This document shows, piece after piece, positions 33,133-43,892 of a stretch of DNA of 64,000 nt. The position numbers were made by a program, and so were the translations under genes. This DNA is from Anaspis maculata (Eukaryota > Arthropoda > Insecta > Coleoptera > Scraptiidae): NCBI GenBank assembly GCA_949128115.1, contig OX421965.1, positions 33,661,681-33,725,680 on the forward strand. The letters run 5' to 3'. Positions within the stretch are counted from its first letter, which is position 1; every line of letters starts with the position of its first letter. The notes beneath the pieces were generated by a model, which saw only the letters and a program-made list of their open reading frames with translations, was not told the DNA's origin and ran no database searches.

Positions 33133-34408
33133 CCCACTTAGCAAGAAAACATCTCTGTGACATCACTTAGATGTTCAAGTCACAACTGCGATGTTAACAA
33201 AAAAGTCTCTGCGATGTTAAGTGGACATCTCTGTTACTTCTTATGTCCGGGTAATTAGAACATGAATGAGATATCTCAAAGATGTCCAAATGTGACATAC
33301 TATGTACATCGCTATTCCACATCTCGTAGATATCACTTTTTGACGTACATGATACGTCGCATTTTGGATGTGTATTTTTAAATAAAAATTAATTTTTCAC
33401 CACTTTTCAACATAGTTTTATGTCACAGGAGGTTCCGCACCTATTTTTACTAATTTTCACAATCTATACAGCACGTTTTTTCCCTAAGAAAAGTTCTTCC
33501 TCTATGGCGTCCTCCGCAGGATTCGAACCTGGATCCCCACAGGTGATGTTAGAGGCACTGCTGCCGATTCGTCTAAGCTACTTACCAACTTGTCTACTAC
33601 AGTATATTTAAACAGCGCACTTGATGTTCAGGGATGTTTCTCGGAATATTTCATTAGGACTCCAAACGATACACCGAGCTCAAAAAGCCTCGCTGGGGCT
33701 CGAAACGTTACAGCAAGGCACAAGGGACTCCGTTGGGGCCCCGGACATTACAATAAGACATGAACGGGAGTCATCAAAGTATTCGAAAGCACAATAAAAC
33801 AAAAAGGGGCCCATTTTGGGGTTCCGAATAACGCAAAAGCAGACACAAGGGTTCACTAAAGATGCGAAAGTCACGACAAAATGCAAGAAGGCCCAGTAGG
33901 CTTTCGAAGAACACAAGGAGACACAAACGGGGCACACTAGTTCGGAAAGCCACAAGCACAACAAGACACAAAAGTTGTTCCAAACGACACTTGAAGACAT
34001 AAGAGGGCCCGCAAGGCCTCACACTAAACATGAAGACATAAGGCTGTTCTGGCATCACACACATGGAATAGAGGACAAAACTAACTATTTATTAAATATT
34101 TTCCGACACACAGAGCTTAACGATGACAGCCCGCAAAATTTGAAAAATCTCTCAGTGACTACATCTCATTGACGTCAGTGAGATGTTACACTTCGGCAAG
34201 TTGAAAGCAGTAAAAATGTGATGTCCGGTAGATGTCTCATGTGTGATGTTCAATTTAAGTTCATTTCGAAACATCTCTCAGACATTACATCGTATAACAT
34301 CGCGGATGAACATCACAGAGATGTGGAAGTAACGTTCATTGTGATGTTATTTTGTGACATGATTGAGATCATCTCATTTATGAAACATGACATGCTATGC
34401 TGAGTGGG
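33133..34408 (-). mobile_element. 1.2-kb composite repeat with tRNA-like promoter, copy 2
   Basis: Inverted copy of 23303-24488, starting CCCACTTAGCAAG and ending GCTGAGTGGG. Segments line up over most of the length, including the GGGGCCC array (33655-34040) and the tRNA-like boxes. About 90 bp longer than copy 1, with extra sequence around the array and near 33300. Confidence 0.78.
33519..33580 (-). promoter_or_regulatory. tRNA-like pol III promoter, copy 2
   Basis: On the minus strand TAGCTTAGACG (33570-33580) is a perfect A box and GGTTCGAATCC (33519-33529) a perfect B box. Better preserved than in copy 1. Confidence 0.65.
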
Positions 34409-35863
34409 CTGTTGCACAAAAAAATTCAGTCATCATGAAATAAATAGGGTGAGCATTTTCCTCGGCATTTTCTTTGAAAAGTTTTAGCGTAGCGCTCATT
34501 GAAAAACGCAGTTTAAATAAAATGGAAAAATGTTCAGCTCACAACATCACGTAGGGCATTATCTGTGGTTAGTGAACTGGCCTCGGAACTGGCATTGACA
34601 AGGGCATTGACACAGAATGCATTGACCTAGAATTCATCAGAGAAAATCAAGGAGAAAATAATCCTCAGTCGGCTATTTCATGATGAAATTCTCTGGTGCA
34701 GCCGGGGCCCGGGGGTGAGAGAATTGAGGGCCCTGTGCCTCGCCCTGTGCGGTTTCTTCATCCTGTTCGAGATGCGGCCCTGAAGCATAAAAAAGGCATG
34801 TCCTAAAGCAAGGTAGAAATTCAGGTTTTTGCGGCATTAACGACGTCGATTTTTCATATTTCAGTAGAACTAAACTGGGCACTTTGAAGTGACTTTTTTT
34901 TGAGGTTTTTCCGAGGGTTTTTCAGATGTCCACATTTTTGGAAAAAAATTCGGAATTTGAACCAGTTTGCACTATTTTCAAGAAAAATATTCTTTTATTT
35001 TTGTTAACCATACAAATCGAAGCCATTCAAAAGCAAAGAGATGCCTCCTCCTACAGGGTGATATAAAAAAGGTGTGCAACTTTTGCTCTTTTTATCTTGA
35101 CACAGGAATTTTCGCGTCATCCTGTATAATAAATGTGACTGTGTACAATACTCAGTCTTGTACCTTGTAGTATCTGCAACTCACAACTTACTGTTCACGT
35201 TTTCACCTTGTGTTGTGTATATTTGGACAGATATGATGTTTCTTGTATAAAAATGCCAACTTTTGTAAATTTGTATTTTTTTTTTATAACCGCGAAAAAC
35301 TGGTAACCTATACAGGGTGTTCCACGGAGTAACCGACATAGCAAGGGTGGATGTACTTTTTTGAGGCAAATCAGAATCTTCATTAGAAATTTTTCTGATG
35401 TTCAACGGAAAAGTTTGATTGGCCATGTATGCATCTCACAAATACTTAGATCAGTAGAATCGTATGACACTCGGAATGAAATTTTGCAGGTATATACTCA
35501 AACACCAAGGGCCTAGTGCCTTATTCATTTATTAAAGCAATACCGGATCGTACTCAATACTTTGTTCTTCGAGTTTCTGTTGAAAAAGTCATCGCGTATG
35601 AATTTTTTTAAAAATCTGATGTCATCTTCAAGAACTAACTCGAGAACTAACTACATGAAAAGTGCTACAAAATGCGATTCTGTGATTGTTTGGCACCCCA
35701 TTGGGCACTATTTAGTTGATTCAGAAAAAACTAGATTCGGAAATTTATTAATTTATTATATACATTTTTCTGGAATATTTTTAAATTTTCCAGATGGTCA
35801 AACAAAGTCTTCTTCGCTTGTGGTGCACTAAATAACCAAGGATAATTTCAGGAGAATTTTCTG
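34409..35863. other. Intergenic, no supported gene
   Basis: AT-rich. ACAGGGTGATATAAAAAAGG at about 35053 faces CATCCTGTATA at about 35119, a ~75-bp MITE relic; another TACAGGGTGTTCC end is near 35309. No coding motif. Confidence 0.45.
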
Positions 35864-35911
35864 GACAACTCGTCACGCGGACAATTCGTCGCATGGACAA
35901 TTCGTTGCAAA
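35864..35911 (+). repeat. Three GGACAATTCGTC motifs, third cluster
   Basis: GGACAACTCGTCACGC, GGACAATTCGTCGCAT and GGACAATTCGTTGC in a row, followed by AAAATTTAGTTTTGCCCTTTG, which matches in reverse the sequence next to the right cluster of the 6.6-kb element. It marks a second, truncated member of that family. Confidence 0.75.
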
Positions 35912-35929
35912 ATTTAGTTTTGCCCTTTG

Positions 35930-37760
35930 CCTCAGCTTTACTAATCCGTTTTGTGTTTTTTTTTTTGCTTTTAGAGCTCTAGTGAGCTCCCTTATATGTA
36001 TTATTAAAAATTCTTTTGGGCACCCTTGTTATGTTAATTCACTGTCTGTGAATCTCTAATGAGTCCCCTTACATTACTCCGCGCACTTCTAGTAGTACAC
36101 CGAGCTTCTGGAACTCTAGTAAGCCCCCTTTGCCTTCATATTTTATGATATCCGGAGCCCTATCGAGCCCCTTGTATGCGCCAGTATAGTTTGAAGGCCT
36201 AATTAGCTCTTCAGGTTTTTTAATGACTTTCAGAATCCCAGCAAGCCCCCTCCTGCCTTCTTGTGCTATCCTTGTGTCATTAGTGCAATTTGAAGCCCTG
36301 GTGAGCCTCTTGCATTTCTCCGTGACTTTCGTAGCACTAAGCACTTTTGTGTCTCCAAGTCATTCGGAGCCCTATCCTGATGAGTCCCCTTGTATTTTTT
36401 CTGTTCAAAGCTCTGCTGAGCCTCCTTACATTTTTTCGTGACTTTTGACTTTCGGAGCTTTTGTAAATCCCATTTTGAAAACTTGTGTTATCAAGAGCCC
36501 CTATGAGACCCTTCATTCTGTCTTCAGTATGATTTGAAGCCCTACTATGCCCCCTCGCATTTCCTGTTACTTCCGGAGCAGCAAGCAGCGTTGTGCCATC
36601 ATGCCATATTCGGAGCCCTACCGGCCCCCCTTGTTTCTTAAACTATAATTGAAGCTCTAATAAGCCCCAGAAGCTTTGAGCCCCTTTGTGTCTTCAAAAT
36701 CGATTGAAGCTCTGTTGAGTCCCCTTCAACTTTATCGAGGCTTTCGAAGCACTAGTGAACCTCCTCGTGAACACCTTGTGCCTTCATGTGATATCCAGCC
36801 TCCTATCGGGCTCCCTTGTGTCCCCAAGTGTAGTTTGGAACTCTAATGAGCCCACTTATGTGTTTCGTGGCTTTCAGAATTCCATTAAGTCCTCTTTTAT
36901 CATCTTGTGTGATCAAGGGATTCATTGGACCCTTGTCTTGTGTTTTCAATGTAATTTGAAGCCCTGCTGAGTCTCCTTGAAGTTTCCGTTACTTTCGGGG
37001 CAGTAAGCATCCTTGTGCTGTCATGTCATTCAGAGCCCTATCTGTCGGAGCATTAGTAAGTCTCTTGTGTTTTCATGTTATATTCCGACCCTTGTTGGCC
37101 CCCCTTGTGCCCGCAAGTGTAGTTCGGATTCTAATCAGCCCTCTCATGTTTTTTCATGGCTTTCAGAGTACCAGTGAGCCTTTTTTGCCTGCTTTTGTTG
37201 AACAGAGCTCCGTGGGGCCCCCCTTTTGTGATCGGTATCATTCGAAACCCTGCTGAACCCCCTAGCATTTCCCCGTGACTCACGGAGCTCCATCTTGTGC
37301 TCTTATGCTCTCATGTATCGTTTGGAGCTCTGATGATCCCTTAATTTTTTTTCGTAGCTTTCAGAATTCCAGTGAGCCCCCTTGTGCCGTCTTGCGTTGC
37401 TAGAGGTCCTCCAAGGACCCTCTTGTTTCTTCAACGTTTTTTGAGGCGCCGATGAGCCCCCTCACCTTTTTTTGTGTCTTTTGGATTTGGAGCATTAGTA
37501 AGTTCCTCGTGTTTTCATGTGATTTTCGAAGGCCGTTCACAGCGAGGGATCAGACTTTAATAGGGACTTTAAGCAAGCTTCATTGGACCCGTTTTGTTTC
37601 TTGGACGTGTTTTGAAGCCCTGCTAAGCCCCTCCACAGTTTCCCTGACTTCTGGTGCAATAATAGGCAGGCACCTTGTGTTTTCATGTGATGTTCAGAAC
37701 CATATCAAGCGGCCTTGTATCCTCAAGTGTAGTTTAGGACCCTAATGAGCTCACTTATGT
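35930..37760 (-). repeat. Second ~60-75-bp tandem array
   Basis: Degenerate units such as GAGCCCCCTTGTGCC, TTTCGGAGC and AGTGTAGTTTGGA, the reverse complement of the units at 13830-16975, with the same neighbour (35864-35911). No mirrored right-hand motif cluster was found, so this copy has lost one end. Confidence 0.75.
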
Positions 37761-38933
37761 TTTCACTTTACAGTAATTAATGAAGCTGGATTTCACGTGA
37801 TAAGATGCGCGTGAGTGTACTGTGTTAAAAACTTGTTTATTTCCTATATGTATCTTCTTCATACATAAGTACTTGCCGAGGTACTTGTTGTTTCACTAGG
37901 TATAACCTAGAACAAAATTACTCACACTCCGTGATTTTCATTCCATTCTCTTTAGTACTGCAGCGCTTGGACGCTAGGCCATTATTTTTTTATATATCGC
38001 GTCGAGATGACGGTGACGCTGTCACATTATACATACAGCACATCTATTAAAGCTTGAATTTGTGTTTTATTAAGCTTCATTGTGCCAACAGAATACATTC
38101 TAATCATAGTTTGCTTTGATGAGAAAAAAGCCGTATAATGGGGTACTTGCCCAATTTTTTTTTTGGCTCAATCGATAGTATGGTTAAAAATAATGTACCC
38201 GTATTTTTTCTTTTTCCCAAATTTCCAAAATTGCGGCCGCAGTGCCTGTTTTGAGAATATATTTGTGACGTCACAAATATACTAAAAACTAAACCAACAG
38301 CACTGTTGGATTGAAAACTCAAAAACTGTGAGAGTGGCATCACAATATTTGATAAATACAGATATAAAAACTTCACTGCAGTTTCCCGACTGTTACCAAC
38401 CCTTAAAAAAAACTGAAAAAAAAAGTTTAAACCAATGGATATATTTTTTTGAAATTTTCAAGAAATACTCTTTATTACTCTTGCTAATGATTGAAAGTAT
38501 TTTTAGTCAGATCTGTTTCATTGGCAAGTACTCCATTGTTTTTGTGTACTTATGTTAGAAAAATACGAAGTTAAGATACATCCGCTTTCTACTCAACCCA
38601 AATTATAAGTTTAATAAGTTGAATCCGAGGTAAAATCGAATCCAATATCACTGGTTCTTCTCACTGCAACCCCAGTGATTGGCCGAAACGACGCTTGAGG
38701 AGACAGAAAAAGAGAAGCCGAAAAATGAACGGGTGCTGTCAGATCTGAGCAGCCCAGATCACCCAAGCCTCGACCCAAGCCTCGACCCAAGCAGCTCTCG
38801 AGTTACCGCGGATTGTGGAAGGAAGGTAGCTTAGCTCACCACACGATCTGACAGTGACTGACAGTAGTTTTGTGGAGAGTTTTGTCAATCACTGAAATTT
38901 CTCGTGTCCCCTTCATTTCCATTTTTCGTCAAA
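37761..38933. other. Upstream region of the Cys-rich gene
   Basis: The first part is AT-rich with no gene. About 38640-38930 is less AT-rich and holds a short direct repeat CTCGACCCAAGC (38768-38795). It probably contains the promoter and 5' UTR of the gene starting at 38934. No certain TATA box is seen. Confidence 0.45.
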
Positions 38934-39333
38934 ATGCTTCCCGTAGTCCCACCAGAAATCCATAGACAAATGTTTGATCTTATGCTCGATTCGACCAACT
39001 GCAGCTTTCCAACTCAAGCTTCATCGTTCCAAGACGTATGCTTCAGACTTCCCCAGACTTCAGCGCAGAATTACCAGAATTCCCCGCCAACGTCCACTGT
39101 CTTCACTTTTCCAGCAAATAAGTTCCAGCCTCCACCACAACGCCCCACTTATTGGAACACGGGCTTCCCCGATCAACAACCACAGTTCCTACACAGCATG
39201 TGCCCTCCTCTCCCAAACAACCAGCCGAGATACATCGGACTGGACCCCAGATTTCACGTGGATGAACCTTACAAACTGAAGCTCACGCACGATAGGGAAA
39301 GCTGTACTGAAGACTTGAAACAAACGCAGGATC
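38934..39333 (+). CDS. Cys-rich gene, candidate exon 1
   Basis: Open from ATG 38934 (MLPVVPPEIHRQ) to a TAG at 39342. Composition (FPANKFQPPPQRP, PPLPNNQPRY) looks like real low-complexity protein. A donor C/GTAGTA at 39334 allows a 60-bp intron ending TTTTTCGAG at 39393, which keeps the frame. The donor is weak; without it this would be a separate 136-residue ORF. Confidence 0.5.
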
Positions 39334-41344
39334 GTAGTAATTAGATGTCGAATCGTCTGGTAGATCGTTAAGCACTAAAAGTTATTTTTCGAGGACTATC
39401 CCTGGTTCAAGTTAACATCGCCAATATGGGAGCGCCATTGGAATACCCACCGATGCCACAAGTAAGAAATTTGAATGAATTGCGAAACTGTGACTAATGT
39501 TGAACGGTAATAAGCGTCCACAATTTAGATCAGTTGAGAAGCGCCAGCGTACTGGAGCTGCTGAGAAGTCTGAATGTTTCTGCCGAGACTACTCGTGTCA
39601 AAGCCAAGTAAGTGGTTCAAAACCAAAGAGCAGTGCTAGTCAAGGTGAAGTTAAATCGACTGAGCAGCGTAATAAAGGTGCTGTGAAGTTCGAAAGCGGT
39701 TTCCGACCCTGCTCGGTTCAAAAACAGGTAAATGATGCCAAACAAAAGAATAATACTAGTCAAGATGAAGTCAGATCGATTGAGGAACGCAATCAAGGTT
39801 CTGGGAAGTCTGAAACTGGTTGCCGACCCTGCTCATCTCAAAACCAAGTGAGTGGTACAAAACAAAAGGATAGTTCTGATCAAGGTGAAGGCAAAAAGTC
39901 TGACAGCTGTTGCCGAGCCTGCTCATCTCAAAGCCAAGTAAATGATACAAAACAAAAAGATAGTTCTGGTCAGGATGAAAGCAAGAAATCTGACAGTGGT
40001 TGCCGAGCCTGCTCATGTCAAAGCCGGGTAAATGGTACAAAACCAAAAGATAGTTCCGGTCAAGGTGAAGGCAAAAAGTCTGAAAGTTGTTGCCGAGCCT
40101 GCTTATCTCAAAGCCAAGTAAATGGTACAAAACAAAAAGATAGTTCTGGTAAGGATGAAAGTAAGAAGACTGACAGTGGTTTTCGAGCCTGCTCATGTCA
40201 AAGCGTAAATGGTATAAAACCAAAAGTTGGTTCTGGTCAAGGTGAAGGCAAAAAGTCTGAAACTGGTTGCCGGGCCTGCTCATGTCAAAGCCAAGTGAAT
40301 GGTACAAAACAAAAAGATAGTTCTGGTCAAGGTGAAGGCAAAAAGTCTGACAGCTGTTGCCGAGCCTGCTCATGTCAAAGCCAGGTAAATGGTACAGAAC
40401 CAAAAGATAGTTCCGGTCAAGGTGAAGGCAAAAAGTCTGAAAGTGGTCGCCGAGTCTGCTCATGTCAAAGTCAGGTAAATGGTACAGAACAAAAGGATAA
40501 TTCTAGTCAAGGTCAGGCTAAATCGACTAAGCAACGCAAAGAAGCTGCTGGGACATTTGAAAGTTGTTGCCGAACCTGCCCATATCGAAGTCAAGGAAAT
40601 GGTGTAAAACAAGAAGATAGTTCTAGTCAAGGTGAAAGCAAAATGACCAAGCAGTGTACTGGTTCTGCTAAGAAATCTGAAAGTTGTTTCCGAGCCTGCT
40701 CATGTCAAAACCAAGTGAATGGTACAAAACAAAAAGATAATGCCAGTCAAGGTGAAGTTAAATCGACTGAGCAGCGTAATGAACCTGCTGGGACATCTGA
40801 ATGTTGTTGCCGGGCCCATTCATGTCGATGCCAAGTAAATGGTGGAACTCAAAAGGATCATGCTTGTCAAGGTGAGACTTTTTCCAATTTAGTGTGCGTG
40901 TCGTATTGCAATATTGATAGATTCAAGGTCAATTGGGAAGAAATCTGTAGACTAAGTTTCTGAAGGGTAATCATTCTTACAGTTTCCACACCGAAAAAAG
41001 ACACTGCGATTGGAACTAGCTGCCTGAAGAGACGAAATAAAGGCACGTCGCCTTCTACCCACTGTACTTTTGCTGAACCACTAACGGCAACAGCAAACGG
41101 CAGTTGCAAGCCAACTCCAGACACGCCTTCACAGGGACCGATGACAGCAGCTCAGAAACCAACAGCTGGGGAGCCGGAAGAACCATCCACAGTAGTTGTT
41201 GCTCAAACTACAGGAGCAAATAGAACAAGATCTGATGTAGCGCGTGTTCTGGCCTACATGGCTTTGGTGATAGATATGGTAGCATTACTGGCATTTTTAT
41301 GCTACTCGATATTGCGACCTCTATTAATAGAATATCTGTTTTGA
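38934..41344 (+). CDS. Unrecognised Cys-rich tandem-repeat protein with C-terminal membrane segment
   Basis: Model: exons 38934-39333, 39394-39461, 39539-40871 and 40983-41344, about 720 residues. The start ATG lies in TCAAAATG, a good insect start context. Residues 1-156 are rich in Pro, Gln, Asn and Phe. Then come 13 tandem Cys-rich units, a Ser/Thr/Pro linker, and a single hydrophobic segment (VLAYMALVIDMVALLAFLC) about 14 residues from the stop. No signal peptide is seen, so a tail-anchored protein with a cytosolic N-terminus is the simplest topology. The last intron is convincing (AG/GTGAGA, TTACAG) and frame-consistent; the first two are weaker. A shorter version from the ATG at 39497 is the alternative. 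I do not know the family and give no function. Confidence 0.5.
39394..39461 (+). CDS. Cys-rich gene, candidate exon 2
   Basis: Short piece encoding MGAPLEYPPMPQ at its end and followed by a good donor CAA/GTAAGA (39462). The acceptor of the next exon must be GAG at 39538 or AAG at 39541 to keep frame. The better-looking TTTAG at 39528 would shift it, so the splice choice is open. Confidence 0.4.
39539..40871 (+). CDS. Cys-rich gene, repeat exon
   Basis: Continuous frame (in phase with 39497) encoding all 13 repeat units; no stop in 444 codons. It ends at AG/GTGAGA (40872). Read-through beyond the donor would end at 40963 with unrelated sequence, which supports splicing here. An opposite-strand ORF at 39771-40463 is a shadow of the repeats. 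Confidence 0.75.
39572..40871 (+). repeat. 13 tandem Cys-rich coding units (30 or 40 residues)
   Basis: Unit pattern C-R-A-C-S-C-Q-S-Q-V-N-G-T-K-Q-K-D-S-S, then QGEGKKSES. Order: units 1-2 of about 40 residues, units 3-9 of 30 (one of 29), units 10-12 of 40, and a partial unit 13. The long form has ten extra residues (STEQRNKGAG-like). Most units carry an NGT sequon. Close similarity of units 3-9 at DNA level points to recent expansion by unequal exchange. Confidence 0.9.
40983..41344 (+). CDS. Cys-rich gene, last exon with membrane segment
   Basis: Begins after TTCTTACAG; joins phase 1 of the repeat exon and reads without a stop for 119 codons. It starts TPKKDTAIGTSCLKRRNKG, continues through a Thr/Pro-rich linker, and ends in the hydrophobic segment (residues around 41252-41308) and LLIEYLF. 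Frame agreement over the junction is independent support for one gene. Confidence 0.65.
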
Positions 41345-41779
41345 TGAAAGTCTCAATATAACGAATGTCCACTTGTACTCGTAGTGTGCTTATTACTCAT
41401 AACTATTTATCAGCATCAGCAGCTGCTAAAGGTGGATGACCCCTGATGTTAAGCGCCATACTTGGGTCCAACCTTGCAAATCGTGATGCCGGGATGCCAC
41501 TTGGCAGAAATGTTGTACATACCCTATGGTTAATTTTAAGAAATGGACCCACCCGCTACCCCTGGCAGATCCTTGGCATTGGTGGTCGAAGGTCCAAGTA
41601 ATAACCATTGTTGGAATCGTGGCTTCTTAGTACTTTTTTCAATGGACTATATATTTTCAAGGTGGAGGAACACAATGCAATAGGTTTCCAGAAAGTGAAA
41701 TGCACCAGTGGCGTACCAGACGGCTGCGAAGGAGCCGTGGTGCTATTTTTCTCAAAGTCCTATATTAAACCGTGACTAA

Positions 41780-41920
41780 TAGCTGTATTACACTACAAAA
41801 TTTCTTGTTCAATTTCTTGTACAATCTGTCAAATCAACAATCAAGTTCATTGTTTTTTGGCACTATTTTGGCAGATGGTTCAAGAAATTGCACAAAAAAT
41901 TGTGAAGTGTAATACAGCTA
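41780..41920. mobile_element. ~140-bp MITE in the left palindrome arm
   Basis: TAGCTGTATTACACT...AGTGTAATACAGCTA, with inverted repeats of about 38 bp (CAAAATTTCTTG...). It is absent from the mirror arm (near 43580), which shows the empty site at a TA. Confidence 0.85.
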
Positions 41921-42262
41921 TAACACCTTTCCAAACATGTTTGGCATCATTTCTAACCGAATCGCATATTCTGATTCCAAAAATAAGTGTAAAATGTCGA
42001 TAGAGACCTGTTCGACCCGGTTTTATTAGGAAAAAAACTTGATTTTCCCACCCTCAAATTTGATGTTTTATAATTATTCTAGTTCTACCGTGGCCCAAAG
42101 TATTTGTAACTATGATTTTGACTTAAACAGTTGGCTTAGGCTATTTCACACACAAATATCATTTGCTCAAATTCCTCTCCGTTTTTATGAAGTTACGCAG
42201 AGAAATCTTGTTTCTTGAGATATCTCATGTTAAAGCTTGATGAGACAAAGCGTGCTATTCAC

Positions 42263-42738
42263 CAGGGGCGGACTGGCCAAGGCCGCTAGGCCGCGATTCC
42301 GGCCTAGATTTTTGGTGAAGAGCTCCCAAAACTTTGGTCGATTAGGAGCCCCCTCAAACCAAAAGTAATTGGGTTAAAAAAATACAAAAAAAATTACACG
42401 AAAACAAAATGGGCGCCGAGGCCTCCTTCCTGCTATTTTTTCTTTAATAAAGGGCAGTGATATTACGGCGCAATAGATAGATGTAGTTCAGAAGTGAGAA
42501 TTTACAGTTTGTGACAATGAATACAGTAGGTAGTTGCGCTTTCAAGCTGCTGAGTTCCTAGAAGATGTATGAATGTTTTTTCTATCAGGCCACCAGGTAG
42601 GTAGGTTTTTCCAGGTTGTTACAAATACTTTTACCAATAATAATATGTATTCAAGTTGAAACTAAAAAAAAAAGTTTTAGCCTGTGACCCCTCAAATCCC
42701 ACCAGCGGCCTAACTTTTAGAACCCCAGTCCGCCCCTG
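42263..42738. mobile_element. 476-bp non-autonomous hAT element
   Basis: Ends CAGGGGCGGACTGG...CCAGTCCGCCCCTG and a perfect 8-bp duplication CTATTCAC (42255-42262, 42739-42746). The mirror arm near 43245 has the single CTATTCAC without the element. Confidence 0.93.
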
Positions 42739-43892
42739 CTATTCACATGAACGATGCCAGAGTTACAATGTATCTTTCATTTGGTATTTTATTCATTTTA
42801 TTGCATGAGAATAGTTTTCTCTTTTGAATTAAACGAAGAGAACTATATTCAGCGCCGTATTTTTGTCATGACATCGTTTTTCTTCCGACATTGCGGGAGA
42901 AGTTTCGACCTATGCATTCGTAGTCTCCATCGTGGTCCAAAACACTCACGACCACAATTTTGAGATAGATTGTTCAAGTGAACTGTTTTATAGAAAAATT
43001 TCATACGCTAGAAGTTTCTATCGCTGCTATAGAGTCACATGGTAGTTTTGTTCCAAAAGGTGCATCATGCAGGAATTTTATTTCAAAAATTCAGATTATC
43101 GGAAGAAAGATGATGTCATTACTAAAATACGTCTCTGATTTCAGTTTTCTTTGATTTATTCGATAGAGAAAACTATTCTCATGCATTAAAATGAATAAAA
43201 TACCAAATAAAAGATACATTGTAACTCCAGCATACTTCTTCCTGTGAATAGCACGCTTTGTCTCATCAAGCTTCAACATGAGATATCTCAAGAAACAAGA
43301 TTTCTCTGTGACTTGATAAAAACGGGGAGAAATTTTAGCAAATGATATTTGTGTGTGAAATAGCCCAAGCCAACTGTTCAAGTCAAAATCATAGTTTCAA
43401 ATACTTTGAGACACGTTAGAACTAGAATTACAAAATATCAAATTTGAGGGGGAAAAAATCAAGTTTTTTTCCAATAAAACCGGGTCCAACACGTCTTTAT
43501 CGACACTTCACAATTTATTTTGGAATCAGAATGTGCGATTCAGTTAGAAATGATGCCAAACATGTTTAAAAAGGTATTAGTCACGGTTTAATACAGGACT
43601 TTGTGAAAAATCGCACCCTGGCTCCTTCGCAGCCGTCTGGTACGCCACTGGTGCATTACACTTTCTGGAAACTTATTGCATTGTGTTCCTCCACCTTGAA
43701 AATATAAAGTCCAATGAAAAAAGTACAAAGAAGCAAAGATTCCAAAAATTGTAATTTCTTGGACCTTTGACCACCAATACCAAGGATCTGCCAGGGGTGG
43801 CAGGTGGGCTTCATTTCTTAAAATGAACTGTAGGGTATGTACAACATTTCTGCTAAGTGTCATCCCGGCATCACGATTTTCAAGGTTGGAAC

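Larger units (their letters stand above)
41462..43892. mobile_element. 2.4-kb palindromic element
   Basis: The left arm 41462 to about 42900 (with two insertions) pairs with the right arm 43100-43892. Matching blocks: CCAACCTTGCAAATCGTGAT / ATCACGATTTTCAAGGTTGG, GTGGCGTACCAGACGGCTGC and its reverse, and ATGAGACAAAGCGTGCTATT and its reverse. The spacer is about 200 bp. Arms are perhaps 85-90% alike by eye. No transposase. Confidence 0.8.

Noticed and set aside
39771..40463. 230-codon antisense ORF opposite the Cys-rich repeats
   Set aside because: Its periodic content mirrors the sense repeats, and the sense frame has start, splice and membrane-segment support.
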